A stretch of DNA of 60,719 nucleotides from Hydrogenobacter sp. Lineage in GTDB: Bacteria > Aquificota > Aquificia > Aquificales > Aquificaceae. The notes under the pieces are model-generated. The model had not been told where the DNA came from. It worked only from the letters and a program-made list of their open reading frames with translations, and ran no database searches. Location: contig JBEULM010000019.1 of the NCBI GenBank assembly GCA_041287335.1, positions 1 to 60,719 of the forward strand, read 5' to 3'. Below are positions 39,918 to 49,535 of this stretch, piece after piece; position 1 is the first letter of the stretch, and each line of letters starts with the position of its first letter. Position numbers and translations under genes: made by a program.

Positions 39918-40556
39918 TCACCTCCTCACCTCCTCCCTGAACCATTTGGGATGGTGCCTCATAGCCCAAAGAGCTGAGACTTTCCCTGTTATCATACCGG
40001 ATAGAGAACCGGGAACTCCTACAGTTCCCATATAAACATGGACTATGAAACCTGCACCGACTATTATAAAGGAAAGGTCATGAAGTACTATGGAGATTCT
40101 CGTAAGCGTTCTTGGAAAACTCTCAGGAAACCACATAAGAATACCAGTGACCAAAAAGATAACACATCCTATAAACACCATCCAGCCAAAGATCTTCTGC
40201 CCTGCATTGTATTTGCTCGCTTCTGGTAGTTTTTCCTCTTCACCCTTTACATAGTACTTTACACTTTTGAGCCATGTAATGTCATCCTGTGTCAGGAGAA
40301 AGTCCTTAGACCACTTTACAAACATGAGAAGCACTCCCACCGAGAAGACTAACCCTGCCCAAGGGTGAAGCCATCTTGCAAATTCAGTACCTCCAAGTAT
40401 GAGAAGAAGCCACGCAAACTTTGGTGAATATATACCAAGACCTGAGAGAAAAAGGTAAAGGAAACTTATGGCTACCACCCAGTGCAGTACTCTATCAAAC
40501 TTGCTAAACCTCTCTATCTCCATCTCTTCAAGGTTTTTTGTCTCTTCCATGATCAA
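39918..40556 (-). CDS. fdhI: Formate dehydrogenase cytochrome b subunit (gamma)
   Basis: 212 residues. Four transmembrane helices; histidines in DRVLHWVVA, RWLHPWAGLV, IVLHDLSFI and GFIVHVYMG are placed as heme b ligands in FdnI/FdoI. Passes electrons from the periplasmic iron-sulfur subunit to membrane quinone. Overlaps fdhB by 4 bases. Confidence 0.93.
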   Translation of the reverse strand: MIMEETKNLEEMEIERFSKFDRVLHWVVAISFLYLFLSGLGIYSPKFAWLLLILGGTEFARWLHPWAGLVFSVGVLLMFVKWSKDFLLTQDDITWLKSVKYYVKGEEEKLPEASKYNAGQKIFGWMVFIGCVIFLVTGILMWFPESFPRTLTRISIVLHDLSFIIVGAGFIVHVYMGTVGVPGSLSGMITGKVSALWAMRHHPKWFREEVRR

Positions 40557-41446
40557 CCCTCCTTCTTCTTACCCACTTTTATAGGTCCAAAGAGTATGAG
40601 CTGTAAAAAGGCTCCGAGCAGTGTACCCCACAAAACTATGGCACCTAAGACTTTTATGGGACCTTTCCACAAGCTCACCCACGGTGATATGCTTGCCTCT
40701 TTGGGAAGTCCGTACATCTCCGGCATATCCCCATGAGGTAGAACGTATATGTAACCTGTGCCACCCACCCCTTTGGGATCGTAAACGGTAGCTTTGTCAA
40801 ACCCTCTCTTTTTCAGCTCCTCTACCAGTTTGTTAGCTCTAATGAGCATCTCCTCTTTTATACCAAAGTGTAAAGCGTTCGTTGGACAGGTTTTGACGCA
40901 TGCAGGCTCAAGTCCTGCGGAAACTCTATCTATGCAGAAGTTACACTTCCATGGCTTGTTGTTTGCATCGTATCTTGGGACATCAAAGGGACAGCCAGAA
41001 AGGCAGAACTTACATCCTATACATTTGGAATGGTCAAAATCCACTATGCCGTTTTCATACTGGATTATCGCACCCGGAGAAGGGCAAGCCTTTAGGCATC
41101 CCGGATCTCCACAGTGCATACACTGGTATTTAGTTATAAACCATGTGATACCCCTTTGTGTCTCACCTTCCTGAAACCTCATATACATAAACAGGTTCGG
41201 CAAAAGCCCAGGACCTGATTCGTATCCTGCAAAGAACATCTTTTTACTCTCATGGGGATATATGGGGGGTTTGAGATCATGCCACTGAGTACATGCTGCC
41301 TCACACCCTTTGCAACCTATACAGCTTGATACATCCACAAGTATAGAGAGGGTATCCGCACGCTTTATATTCTGATCAGGTAGTTTGGAGGCAGACACCC
41401 TCTTTAACCCAAGCCCAACTGTTCCATCAGTGGTGACAGTACTCAT
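40553..41446 (-). CDS. fdhB: Formate dehydrogenase iron-sulfur subunit (beta)
   Basis: 297 residues, as in E. coli FdnH. Four 4Fe-4S motifs: SSCIGCKGCEAAC, QCMHCGDPGCLKAC, SKCIGCKFCLSGCP and CNFCIDRVSAGLEPACVKTCP. A single C-terminal membrane helix (about 262-285) anchors it. Takes electrons from FdhA to the cytochrome b subunit. It starts 12 bases after the fdhA stop. Confidence 0.96.
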   Translation of the reverse strand: MSTVTTDGTVGLGLKRVSASKLPDQNIKRADTLSILVDVSSCIGCKGCEAACTQWHDLKPPIYPHESKKMFFAGYESGPGLLPNLFMYMRFQEGETQRGITWFITKYQCMHCGDPGCLKACPSPGAIIQYENGIVDFDHSKCIGCKFCLSGCPFDVPRYDANNKPWKCNFCIDRVSAGLEPACVKTCPTNALHFGIKEEMLIRANKLVEELKKRGFDKATVYDPKGVGGTGYIYVLPHGDMPEMYGLPKEASISPWVSLWKGPIKVLGAIVLWGTLLGAFLQLILFGPIKVGKKKEG

Positions 41447-41458
41447 CTTTATACCTCC

Positions 41459-44400
41459 TCAAGCTTTAACCTTCTCTATGTTGCACAAAAATCCTTTGTA
41501 TTCAGGAGTTTGGGAGTTAGGATCCCACACAAAAGGCGTAGTGAGATTGGCAAGTGAGCCCTTCACTATCCCTTCAAAACCCCAATGTATGGGTATGCCA
41601 ACGGTATAAACCTTCTTACCGTTTACAGTGAGGGGTTTTATCCTTTTTGTGGGTATGGCGTGAGCTTGTACGGATCCCCTCGCTGTTGAAACCTTTACGA
41701 GATCGCCCATCTTTATGCCTAGCTCATTAGCAAGCTCTTCGGGAATTTCAATAAACATCATGCTCATCAAAGCTGATGTGCCGTATATGTGCTTCGTCCA
41801 GTAGTGGAAGTGTTCCACAACCCTGTAGGTAGTTCCTACGTAGGGGAACTTATCAGGTGTTCCCAAAAGATCAACGTCGGATTTAAAGACCTTCACTACA
41901 GGATTATGCGGGGTTTTGGGATGAAGCACGTTTTCAACGGGTGACTCATAAGGTTCATAATGTTCTGGAAAAGGTCCATCTACCAGTGCAGAAGCAAAGA
42001 GCCTCCCCCTACCTTCAGGGAGCATTATAAACGGTCCGTAATCGGGTGTTAGATCAGGCTTTATATCAGGTACATCGTAACCTACCCATTTTTGTTCCTT
42101 TTCGTCCCACCATATGTATTTCTTTTTGGGACTCCATGGCTTTCCACTTGGGTCTGCGGAAGCTCTGTTGTAAAGTATCCTTCTATTTGCAGGCCAGCTA
42201 AAGCCGTAACCTGGATAAACACCTAAACCTGATGGATCGGAGAGATCCGTTGATTTTGCTCTGTTGCCAGACTGAGGGAATACCCCAGAATAGAGCCACA
42301 TACCGCAGGCTGTAGTGCCATCATCTTTAAGAACCACAAAGCCCGGCAGTCTCTCACCCTTTTTTACTACCACATTGCCTTTATCATCCGTTATATCCGC
42401 AAGAGCGTACCCGTTCATTTCGTGAAGTACCTCTTCAGCGGTAGGATAATAGGGATTTTTGAAGTTCCAAGTGAGGTTCAGTATGGGGTCAGGAAATTTA
42501 CCACCTTCCTTCTGATATAGACCTTTTATTTTCATCCAAAGCTGACCTATGATCCAGTACTCATCTTTTGCATCACCGGGAGGATCCAAAGCTTTGTATT
42601 TCCACTTTATGGTTCTTCCGCTGTTGGTATAAGAGTTCTCTTTTTCAGCAAATATAGCCGATGGGAGCAAGAACACCTCCGTCTTTATGCTTTCAGGGTT
42701 AGTGTGATGTTTCCAAAAAGCTGCCATTTCGGTTTCAAAGGTATCTATAACCACCATCCACTTTAGTTTTCCGAGACCATCGGCAGTCTTTTTGACGTTG
42801 GGATTGCTTGCCAGTATGTTCATACCTACAGATACCATTCCCTCCATCTTGCCCCTGTACATTCTGTCAAGGATTTCGCTCATATCTATGATCTTTTCCA
42901 TCTTGGGAAGATAGTGGTAAGCAAACTCGTTCTCCGGTGTTGCAGCATTTCCAAACCAAGCTTTCAGGAGACTCACGTAAAATTTGCCGTAGTTGGACCA
43001 ATAATTCATTGAAAGATCAACAGCTTTTGGTGTATTGGCATCTATGTGGTCCTTTAAAGTTTGCTGAGGTGCGCTTGGCGGTTTGAGATAACCTGGCAGA
43101 AATCTCCCTTCACCTGCCAAGTCAGTCATACCCTGCACGTTGGAATGACCCCTCAGGGCGTTTATCCCACCTCCTGGAACCCCTATATTCCCAAGAAGTA
43201 GCTGAAGTATAGCCATAGAGCCTATCACTTGAGTACCCCAAGAGTGGTGTGTCCACCCTAAAGCGTAAAGGTGGGTCATGGATTTGTCAGGAGATCCCGT
43301 TTCAGCTACAAGTTTTGCCACCTCAAGAAACTTCTCTTTGGGAACTCCAGTTATCTTTTCAACTACTTCAGGTGTGTATCTTGAATAAAACTGCTTGAGG
43401 AGTTGGAAAACACATCTGGGATGTTCAAGGGTCATATCCTTCTTTGCCTGTCCTTTTTCATCAAGCTCGTAGCTCCACAGGGACTGATCGTACTTTCTCT
43501 TTTCCGGATCATATCCCGAAAAGAGTCCAGTTGTCGGATCAAAGTTGTAAGTGTCCTTTACTATGTATGCTGCATTTGTAAAGTGCTTTATATACTCTTC
43601 GTTGTATTTCTTGTTTTGTATAACGTAGTTTATCAGTCCTCCCATAAAGGCTATATCCGATCCGGGTCTTATCTGAACGAAGATATCTGAAACTGCCGCA
43701 GTTCTGTTAAACCTCGGATCCACACATATTATCTTAGTTCCTTTTTCATGCCTTGCCTTTATTGCCCATTTGAAACCGCATGGATGGTTTTCCGCAGGGT
43801 TTCCTCCCATAACGAATATCAGATCCGCGTTCTTTATATCCATCCAGCCGTTGGTCATTGCACCTCTTCCGAATCTTGCGGCCAAACTGGCCACCGTTGG
43901 TGCGTGTCACACCCGTGCCTGCGTCTCTCGTGCCACAAGCCCGAGGGCTACACCCGTTTTCACCCAAAGGTAACCCTCCTCGTTTCCGAGCGTGCTTCCA
44001 ACAACCCACGCTATACTTTCGCATCTGTTTACGATCCTCCCCTGATCGTCCTTCTCTATAAATGTTCTGTCTCTTGTATCCTTTATAAGCTTAGCTATTC
44101 TGTCTAAAGCTTCTTCCCAGCTTATCTCCTGCCAGTCCTTAGCACCTGCAGGTCTGTAGAGTGGCTTTGTAAGTCTCTGCGGAGAGTTTACAAAGTCCCT
44201 AAGCGTTGCCCCCTTCGGACAGAGGGTTCCTCTGTTTACAGGATCATCTGGGTTCCCCTCTACGTGTACAACTCTGGGCTTTACATTCATTGCACCATCA
44301 GTCAGCGTGTATATTAAAACACCGCACGAAACGGAACAATAGGGACATATGCTTTTGGTAACGTTAGCCTTTGCTATCTTCAGGTCCCTAACCCTGGCAT

Positions 44401-44494
44401 GAGCGGGTGTAAGGTCAAAACCGAGACCTCCCACAAGTCCGGCACCTATTGAAATTCCAGAAAGCTTCAGAAAACTTCGTCTAGTGAGTTCCAT
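41459..44494 (-). CDS. fdhA: Selenocysteine-containing formate dehydrogenase alpha subunit (in-frame UGA)
   Basis: 1011 residues if the UGA at 43909-43907 is read as selenocysteine. The ATG at 44494 has GGAGG eight bases upstream; an upstream GTG at 44503 is less likely. Tat signal LTRRSFLKLSGISIGAG, 4Fe-4S motif CPYCSVSCG with later LCPKG, then molybdopterin-guanine dinucleotide domains. The context around UGA, ARETQARV-Sec-HAPTVASLAARFGRG, matches the selenocysteine site of FdnG/FdoG, and both flanks are collinear with that family. A SECIS-type hairpin follows. Periplasmic, oxidises formate to carbon dioxide using molybdenum or tungsten. Automated annotation would split it at the UGA. Confidence 0.96.
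43860..43903 (-). promoter_or_regulatory. Bacterial SECIS element in fdhA
   Basis: Directly 3' of the UGA on the coding strand: lower stem GCACC (43903-43899)/GGTGC (43864-43860) and upper stem GTGGCC/GGCCGC (43894-43878) capped by loop AGTTT, with the GU of the loop about 22 bases past UGA. Position and shape match SelB-binding elements such as that of E. coli fdhF. Confidence 0.85.
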
Positions 44495-44552
44495 ACCTTT
44501 CACCTCCTCACTAACAATTTATGACCTTTTTTTCCTCTTTTATTTTGAAAAT

Positions 44553-44568
44553 TTCAAAGATAAAGCCA
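44553..44568 (-). promoter_or_regulatory. Weak sigma-54-like site before the fdh operon
   Basis: Minus strand TGGC, 7 bases, TTGAA: spacing fits sigma-54 but the -12 C is missing. The gap 44504-44593 holds no better promoter by eye. Confidence 0.25.
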
Positions 44569-44593
44569 TAGACATTTCAATATTAGAATTAGC

Positions 44594-47209
44594 TTAAGAA
44601 AGCATGGCGATAAACTTCTCTAAAGGCACAGGCTTGCTCAGGTAAAAACCCTGCAGATAATCACAACCTATGTCTCTGAGTATGTTCAGTTGGGACTCTC
44701 TCTCCACACCTTCAGCCACCGTTTTTATACCGAGAGTCTTTGCCACGTTCAGTATAGCCATCACAATCCTGAAGATTTTCTCATCAGTATCAACGAGTCT
44801 CACAAAGGATATATCTACCTTTATATAGTCCACGGGGAACTGGGTAAGGTAGGAGAGTGAAGAGTACTTTACTCCAAAATCATCAAGCGTGATCAGAAAA
44901 CCGCACTTTTTCAACGCTTCCATCACTTTCTTTGCACGCTGTATGTCTTGAACGATCACCTCTTCCGTAAGCTCTACGTTCAAGTATCCGGGAGATACAC
45001 CGTACTTTTCTACTATCTGACATAGTTTTTCTACGAGATCCTCCCGCTGTAACTGTAAAGGTGAGAGATTTACACAAATGGGTACATTTATACCGTATTC
45101 TTTAATTATTTGGGCGCATTTATCAAATACGTAGTAGCCAATATCCACAACTAAACCTATCCTTTCAAGAAGTGGGATAAATTCTCTCGCCTGCAAAAGT
45201 CCGAACGTTCTTGAGTTCCATCTTAAAAGTTCCTCAGCCATGACTATCTTGAGATCCGAAGATCTATAAATAGCTTGAAAGTAAATTGAAAACTCATTCC
45301 TGTCAAAAGCACCCCTCAATTCTTCTTCCATCTTTACAAATCGAGAGAGTCTTTCGCCTTCCTCTCTGTTATAAAACTCGTAGCTTCCGGGAACATCTTC
45401 CATAGACTTTCTAAGTGCTATTTCTGCATTATTAAGAAGTTGATTGGCGTTTAATCCGTCCGCTGGGTAAAGGGATATACCTATATGAAGTCCCAATCTA
45501 TGCGTATGACCTTCTATGTTCAACTCTCCAGCTTTAAATACACCACTTATGAGTTCATACACCTCCTCTATATTATCCACCCTTTTAAATAGGGCAAATT
45601 CGTCGTTCCCATAACGTGCGCAAAAACCCGGGAGCATAGAAAGATTCTTCGCAAATGCTTTTAGAACCTCATCACCGAAGTTTGATCCAAAGGTAGCATT
45701 TATGCCTCTCATGTTATATATGTCTACCAACAAAACAACGAAGTTGCTTTCAGGTGTTTTTTCTACAGCGCTTTCCAACTCACTGAAAAAGCTGTTTTTG
45801 TTAGGTAAGTTCGTCAAAAGGTCGTAGTTAAGCATTTTGTGGATTCTTTCTTCCATCTGTCTTACGTAAGTTATATCCCTTGCGGTGGATACAAAATTGA
45901 TGATACTTCCACTTTCGTCTTTTATTGGACTTATCACAGCATCAAGGTAGAAAATACTTCCATCCTTTTTCCTGTTTACAAAAATCGCCGAAAACTCTCT
46001 TCCAGAAAGCAGGGTTTCCCAAAGTTCTTTATAAAACTCCCTGCTGTGAAATCCAGATTTGAACACACGTGGCGTTTTTCCAAGAAGATCCTCCCTTTTG
46101 TAACCGCTTATGCGCTCTACAGCAGGATTGGCGTAAATTATTCTACCATCAGTATCCGTTATTAATATCCACTCGTAAGATTGTTCAGCTATCATGTACA
46201 TGATCCTCATGTTTTTAAGAAGATCTATGTGTTCTAAAGCGAAAGATAGATCCTCACCAAGCTCCTCTATAAGCTTTACGACCTCATCGGTAAAAAAGCC
46301 CTTTTTATCAGAGTAAAAGTTTAAACTACCTATGACCTCATCTTTGAATTTTATTGGATAGGCACAGCTTGAAAGATAACCCCTCCTTAACATCTGTGCG
46401 CGCCAGGGCAAAATTGTTGGGTTTGTTTCCGTATCGTTATTTATCTGAGGAGCCTTTTCCAAGATCGCCCTTGCGGAAGGACCTTTGTTTAGTTTTTCGT
46501 CATGTATGTTTATATTGATGTTTTCAAGGTAATTTTCTACGTATCCGTAAGATGCTACTGGCTTTAAGTTTCCCGCATCATCAAGAAGACCTATCCACGC
46601 CATTCTTAAACCTGCTACCTCAACAGCTATCCTGCACACTTCCTGAAAGATCTCCTCTCTGCTCTTGGCTTTTATAATAGCCTGATTTACAGAAGACAGC
46701 GTCTTGTATAGACTGACTGTAAATGACACCTTTTGCCTTTCGTAAATATAACTCAGGAAAACTGAGGCAGAAAGAAGCAGTGCAACATAGTCCTTTTCCC
46801 CAGATTGTGAGCGATCAGCCCTTTCGCAAAGTATAAAACCTTCTACCTTACCCTCTCGCAAAAATGGTGCTATTAGAACTGCCTTTGTACCTTCAAAATT
46901 AATATACTCTCCCAGGCATTTGCTTACTATCCTATCTTTTAACGCTTCTTTGGAAATTAAAATCCCCTCACTTTCCAAATACTCAATCAACTCAATACAG
47001 CTTTCCTTTTTGACCAAAAGCCCTCCTATGAATTCCTCACTTTCCTTTATGTACATATATTCGCAAAAGAGAACGTCCTCCTTTACACTCCAAAAACTTA
47101 CCCTATCCGCATCTAAAGCTTGCGCGCACAACTTCAACAGATCCTTTAGAGCAAAGTCCTCAGAAGTGATAAATTGGGAAGCCTTTTTAAAAAAATCAAA
47201 GGGTTTCAT
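44594..47209 (-). CDS. GAF-GAF-PAS-GGDEF-EAL signalling protein
   Basis: 871 residues, no membrane span, cytoplasmic. A GAF-like domain (about 10-155), a second GAF (about 165-335), PAS with PAC (about 340-460), a GGDEF domain whose signature reads RYGNDEFALF (G to N, probably not a cyclase) and an EAL domain whose signature is EELLRW rather than EALLRW. The EAL metal and base residues otherwise look intact (VNLSPLQLQ, ELTEEVIV, TLDDFGVKYSS, IKVDISFV, AEGVE). Probably a cyclic di-GMP phosphodiesterase controlled by sensor domains. It is transcribed alone; a promoter and a C9 tract lie upstream. Confidence 0.9.
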   Translation of the reverse strand: MKPFDFFKKASQFITSEDFALKDLLKLCAQALDADRVSFWSVKEDVLFCEYMYIKESEEFIGGLLVKKESCIELIEYLESEGILISKEALKDRIVSKCLGEYINFEGTKAVLIAPFLREGKVEGFILCERADRSQSGEKDYVALLLSASVFLSYIYERQKVSFTVSLYKTLSSVNQAIIKAKSREEIFQEVCRIAVEVAGLRMAWIGLLDDAGNLKPVASYGYVENYLENININIHDEKLNKGPSARAILEKAPQINNDTETNPTILPWRAQMLRRGYLSSCAYPIKFKDEVIGSLNFYSDKKGFFTDEVVKLIEELGEDLSFALEHIDLLKNMRIMYMIAEQSYEWILITDTDGRIIYANPAVERISGYKREDLLGKTPRVFKSGFHSREFYKELWETLLSGREFSAIFVNRKKDGSIFYLDAVISPIKDESGSIINFVSTARDITYVRQMEERIHKMLNYDLLTNLPNKNSFFSELESAVEKTPESNFVVLLVDIYNMRGINATFGSNFGDEVLKAFAKNLSMLPGFCARYGNDEFALFKRVDNIEEVYELISGVFKAGELNIEGHTHRLGLHIGISLYPADGLNANQLLNNAEIALRKSMEDVPGSYEFYNREEGERLSRFVKMEEELRGAFDRNEFSIYFQAIYRSSDLKIVMAEELLRWNSRTFGLLQAREFIPLLERIGLVVDIGYYVFDKCAQIIKEYGINVPICVNLSPLQLQREDLVEKLCQIVEKYGVSPGYLNVELTEEVIVQDIQRAKKVMEALKKCGFLITLDDFGVKYSSLSYLTQFPVDYIKVDISFVRLVDTDEKIFRIVMAILNVAKTLGIKTVAEGVERESQLNILRDIGCDYLQGFYLSKPVPLEKFIAMLS

Positions 47210-47266
47210 TTATTCCCTCCCTCAACATCACGAGCAAAAACCTTGAAAATCAAGCGTTTTATTAAC

Positions 47267-47275
47267 GGGGGGGGG
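47267..47275. repeat. Homopolymer tract of nine G (C on the coding strand)
   Basis: Nine G in a row, 58 bases upstream of the signalling-protein start, between it and the predicted promoter. Such tracts are prone to slippage. The surrounding gap (47210-47407) holds otherwise only the promoter and AT-rich sequence. Confidence 0.8.
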
Positions 47276-47319
47276 TAAACACCTTTTTATATTTTTGAGC
47301 GCTTCCACCATGGTGACAT

Positions 47320-47347
47320 AATTTAACACTTTTTAACATAAAGTCAA
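47320..47347 (-). promoter_or_regulatory. Predicted promoter of the GGDEF-EAL gene
   Basis: Minus strand TTGACT (47347-47342), 16-base spacer, TAAATT (47325-47320); leader of about 100 bases including the C9 tract. Confidence 0.5.
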
Positions 47348-47407
47348 GGTGGCTTGAAAGGATTCTTTTAGGTAATAAACTGACGAATTTTTTGTGAAAA
47401 TTATGTA

Positions 47408-47496
47408 CGGAGGGGGAGGGATTCGAACCCCCGGTAGGCTGGAGAGCCTACTGGTGCTTTCAAGGCACCCGCCTTCGTCCACTCGGCCACCCCTCC
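47408..47496 (-). tRNA. tRNA-Ser (TGA)
   Basis: 89 bases, class II with a long variable arm (GTAGGCT/AGCCTAC). Acceptor GGAGGGG/CCCCTCC, anticodon stem GGTGC/GCACC with loop CTTGAAA (anticodon TGA), T loop TTCGAAT, discriminator G; CCA not encoded. A TATAAT lies about 11 bases upstream on its strand, without a good -35. Confidence 0.97.
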
Positions 47497-47525
47497 TGAT
47501 ATGTAATTATAAATCCCTCACACTC

Positions 47526-47554
47526 TTGACAGACACTATTTAAGCTTTTAATAT
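47526..47554 (+). promoter_or_regulatory. Promoter of tlpA-ccdA
   Basis: TTGACA (47526-47531), 17-base spacer, TAATAT (47549-47554). Predicted start about 47561, only two bases before the tlpA ATG, which lacks a Shine-Dalgarno site. Confidence 0.8.
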
Positions 47555-47562
47555 TGTAAACT

Positions 47563-48078
47563 ATGAGAAAGATATCTTACCTTTTGGCTCTTCTACTTCT
47601 CGGAGGTTTGCTTTTTTTCGCTTTTGTGCACAAAAAGGAAGATGAAGAGGGTTACAGCGTTAGCCCTTCATCCGCACAAAGCTTTCCAGATTTTACCTTT
47701 ACCGGGCTTGACGGGAAGGTTTATCGTCTCTCTGACTTTAAGGGGAAGATAGTGCTTTTGAACTTCTGGGCAAGCTGGTGTCCGCCTTGCAGAGAAGAGA
47801 TGCCTTTATTTGAGAAAGTTTATGAGGATTGTAAAAAGTATGGCTTTGTGATTTTGGCAGTTAGTATGGATACAAACTCTTCCCTTAGAGACAACTACCT
47901 GAAGGAGTTAAAACCCTCTTTTCTAATTTTGGAAGGTAACGACGACATAAAGCTTGTTGGTCTACCTACATCTTATTTAATTGACAGGAATGGGAAAGTT
48001 TATAAGGTAAAGCTTGGGGTGTACAGGGAAGTTAAAGAGGATATAGAAAAACTGCTCGGTCCTAACGAGAGGTGCTAA
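47563..48078 (+). CDS. Thioredoxin-like thiol-disulfide protein (TlpA/ResA family)
   Basis: 171 residues. N-terminal membrane anchor (about 5-22), then a thioredoxin fold with active site NFWASWCPPCREEMPLFEKV and cis-proline LPTSYLID. Membrane-tethered reductant facing the periplasm, likely receiving electrons from the CcdA-like protein encoded next, for cytochrome c maturation or other thiols. Confidence 0.93.
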   Translation: MRKISYLLALLLLGGLLFFAFVHKKEDEEGYSVSPSSAQSFPDFTFTGLDGKVYRLSDFKGKIVLLNFWASWCPPCREEMPLFEKVYEDCKKYGFVILAVSMDTNSSLRDNYLKELKPSFLILEGNDDIKLVGLPTSYLIDRNGKVYKVKLGVYREVKEDIEKLLGPNERC

Positions 48079-48080
48079 CC

Positions 48081-48920
48081 ATGTTTGAAGTATCTTTTCT
48101 CTTAGCTTTTACCGCCGGCATACTGGCTTTTTTATCTCCATGCGTGCTTCCCATAATACCCGGGTACATATCTTACATATCTGGTATGGGTGCGCAAGAG
48201 ATAAAGGAAGAGAGAAAAAACTTTAGTTGGCGCATACTTTTTGCATCGGTGCTTTTTGTGCTTGGCTTTTCTTTAGTCTTTACTATGCTTGGTGCGGGGG
48301 CGAGCGCTGTAGGTCAGGTGCTTAGGGATTACCAGAGTTTGATAGCCAAAGTAGGGGGTGCGGTGGTTGTATTTTTTGGTTTTCACTTTGCGGGAGTTTT
48401 CCTTAGAAAGAATTTTTTGAAGGAAGCTGTGGGAATAGGATCTTTGCTGACTGCCCTTTACTTTCTCGGTGTTCTGCCACAGAAACTCTTTTTTGATCTT
48501 GCAGGTATTTTGCTCGTGTGTTTATCTCTGTACCTATTTGGAATTCATGAAATGCTGTACAAACAAGCAAGAAAGGAAGCAAAGAGTGACTTACCCTTAC
48601 TTGGAGCTTTTCTTTTGGGTGTTTTTTTTGCTTTTGGTTGGAGTCCGTGCATAGGTCCGGTGCTCGGATCTATCCTCCTTTACGCATCACAACAAGAGAC
48701 GGTTACCAGAGGTGCTTTATTACTGTTTGTTTTCTCAATGGGTTTGGGCTTGCCTTTCGTAATAGCCGGTGCTCTTTTGTCAGCCTTCCTCAGTTTTGTA
48801 AAAAGGTTCAGTAAGTTTTTTGGATTGGTGGAGTTCGTAGGTGGGTTGCTTCTCATAATTCTCGGTATTTTGCTCACAACAGGAAAGCTCAGCGAAATAT
48901 CGGCTCTTTTAGGAGTATAA
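48081..48920 (+). CDS. ccdA: CcdA/DsbD-type transmembrane electron transporter
   Basis: 279 residues from the ATG at 48081, preceded by GAGAGGTG; a GTG at 48072 overlapping tlpA is possible. About seven to eight hydrophobic helices. Redox cysteines in FLSPCVLPIIPGY (helix 1) and FGWSPCIGPVLGS (about residue 190). Transfers reducing power from cytoplasmic thioredoxin to the periplasmic TlpA-like protein. The central stretch has an extra pair of helices compared with minimal CcdA. Confidence 0.92.
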   Translation: MFEVSFLLAFTAGILAFLSPCVLPIIPGYISYISGMGAQEIKEERKNFSWRILFASVLFVLGFSLVFTMLGAGASAVGQVLRDYQSLIAKVGGAVVVFFGFHFAGVFLRKNFLKEAVGIGSLLTALYFLGVLPQKLFFDLAGILLVCLSLYLFGIHEMLYKQARKEAKSDLPLLGAFLLGVFFAFGWSPCIGPVLGSILLYASQQETVTRGALLLFVFSMGLGLPFVIAGALLSAFLSFVKRFSKFFGLVEFVGGLLLIILGILLTTGKLSEISALLGV

Positions 48921-48926
48921 ATTCTT

Positions 48927-49535
48927 ATGATAGCTCTCATAGATTATCGTATGGGTAATTTAAGGAGTGTCAGTAAAGCCTTGGAGAGGGTGGGACTATC
49001 TCCAGTAATAACTTCGGATCCTTCTGTAGTTTCCAAAGCTGATGCTGTAGTTCTTCCCGGGGTAGGAGCTTTCAAAGACGCTGTTCGTAACTTAAAAAGC
49101 ATGGGTCTTTTTTCACCTATAATAAAACATATAGAGAGGGGTAAACCTTTTCTCGGTGTGTGTTTGGGGCTTCAGCTTCTCTTTGAAAGAAGTTACGAAT
49201 TTGGCATTGAAAGGGGCTTTGGTATATTTGAGGGAGAAGTTGTTCTCTTTCCTCTTAGTGTAAAGATACCTCATATAGGTTGGAATCAGATCTGGAAGAG
49301 GAAGGAAAGCTTCCTCTTCAAAGGTATAAACGATGGAGAATACTTTTACTTTGTACACTCTTATCATGTGGTTCCTAAAAAGATGGAAATTGTAGCCACA
49401 CTTACCGACTACGGTATATATTTTGTTTCTTCCGTTGAGTATCAGAACGTTTTTGGCGTTCAGTTTCACCCTGAAAAAAGCCAAAAGCTCGGACTTAAAC
49501 TTTTGGAAAATTTTAGGAAGGCTGTATATGGCTAA
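48927..49535 (+). CDS. hisH: Imidazole glycerol phosphate synthase, glutaminase subunit
   Basis: 202 residues. Class I glutamine amidotransferase: oxyanion strand region VVLPGVGAFKDAV, nucleophile GVCLGLQLLFE, and His/Glu in GVQFHPEKSQKLG. Provides ammonia to HisF in histidine synthesis; hisF is not nearby. Overlaps pyrF by 8 bases. Confidence 0.96.
   Translation: MIALIDYRMGNLRSVSKALERVGLSPVITSDPSVVSKADAVVLPGVGAFKDAVRNLKSMGLFSPIIKHIERGKPFLGVCLGLQLLFERSYEFGIERGFGIFEGEVVLFPLSVKIPHIGWNQIWKRKESFLFKGINDGEYFYFVHSYHVVPKKMEIVATLTDYGIYFVSSVEYQNVFGVQFHPEKSQKLGLKLLENFRKAVYG

Noticed and set aside
41459-43894. A separate molybdopterin oxidoreductase gene starting at a GTG
   Set aside because: It is the continuation of fdhA after an in-frame UGA; the junction matches the selenocysteine site and a SECIS hairpin follows.
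47210-47275. Cyclic di-GMP riboswitch before the GGDEF-EAL gene
   Set aside because: The conserved GEMM core motifs are not found; only the promoter, C9 tract and a weak 5 bp hairpin are visible.
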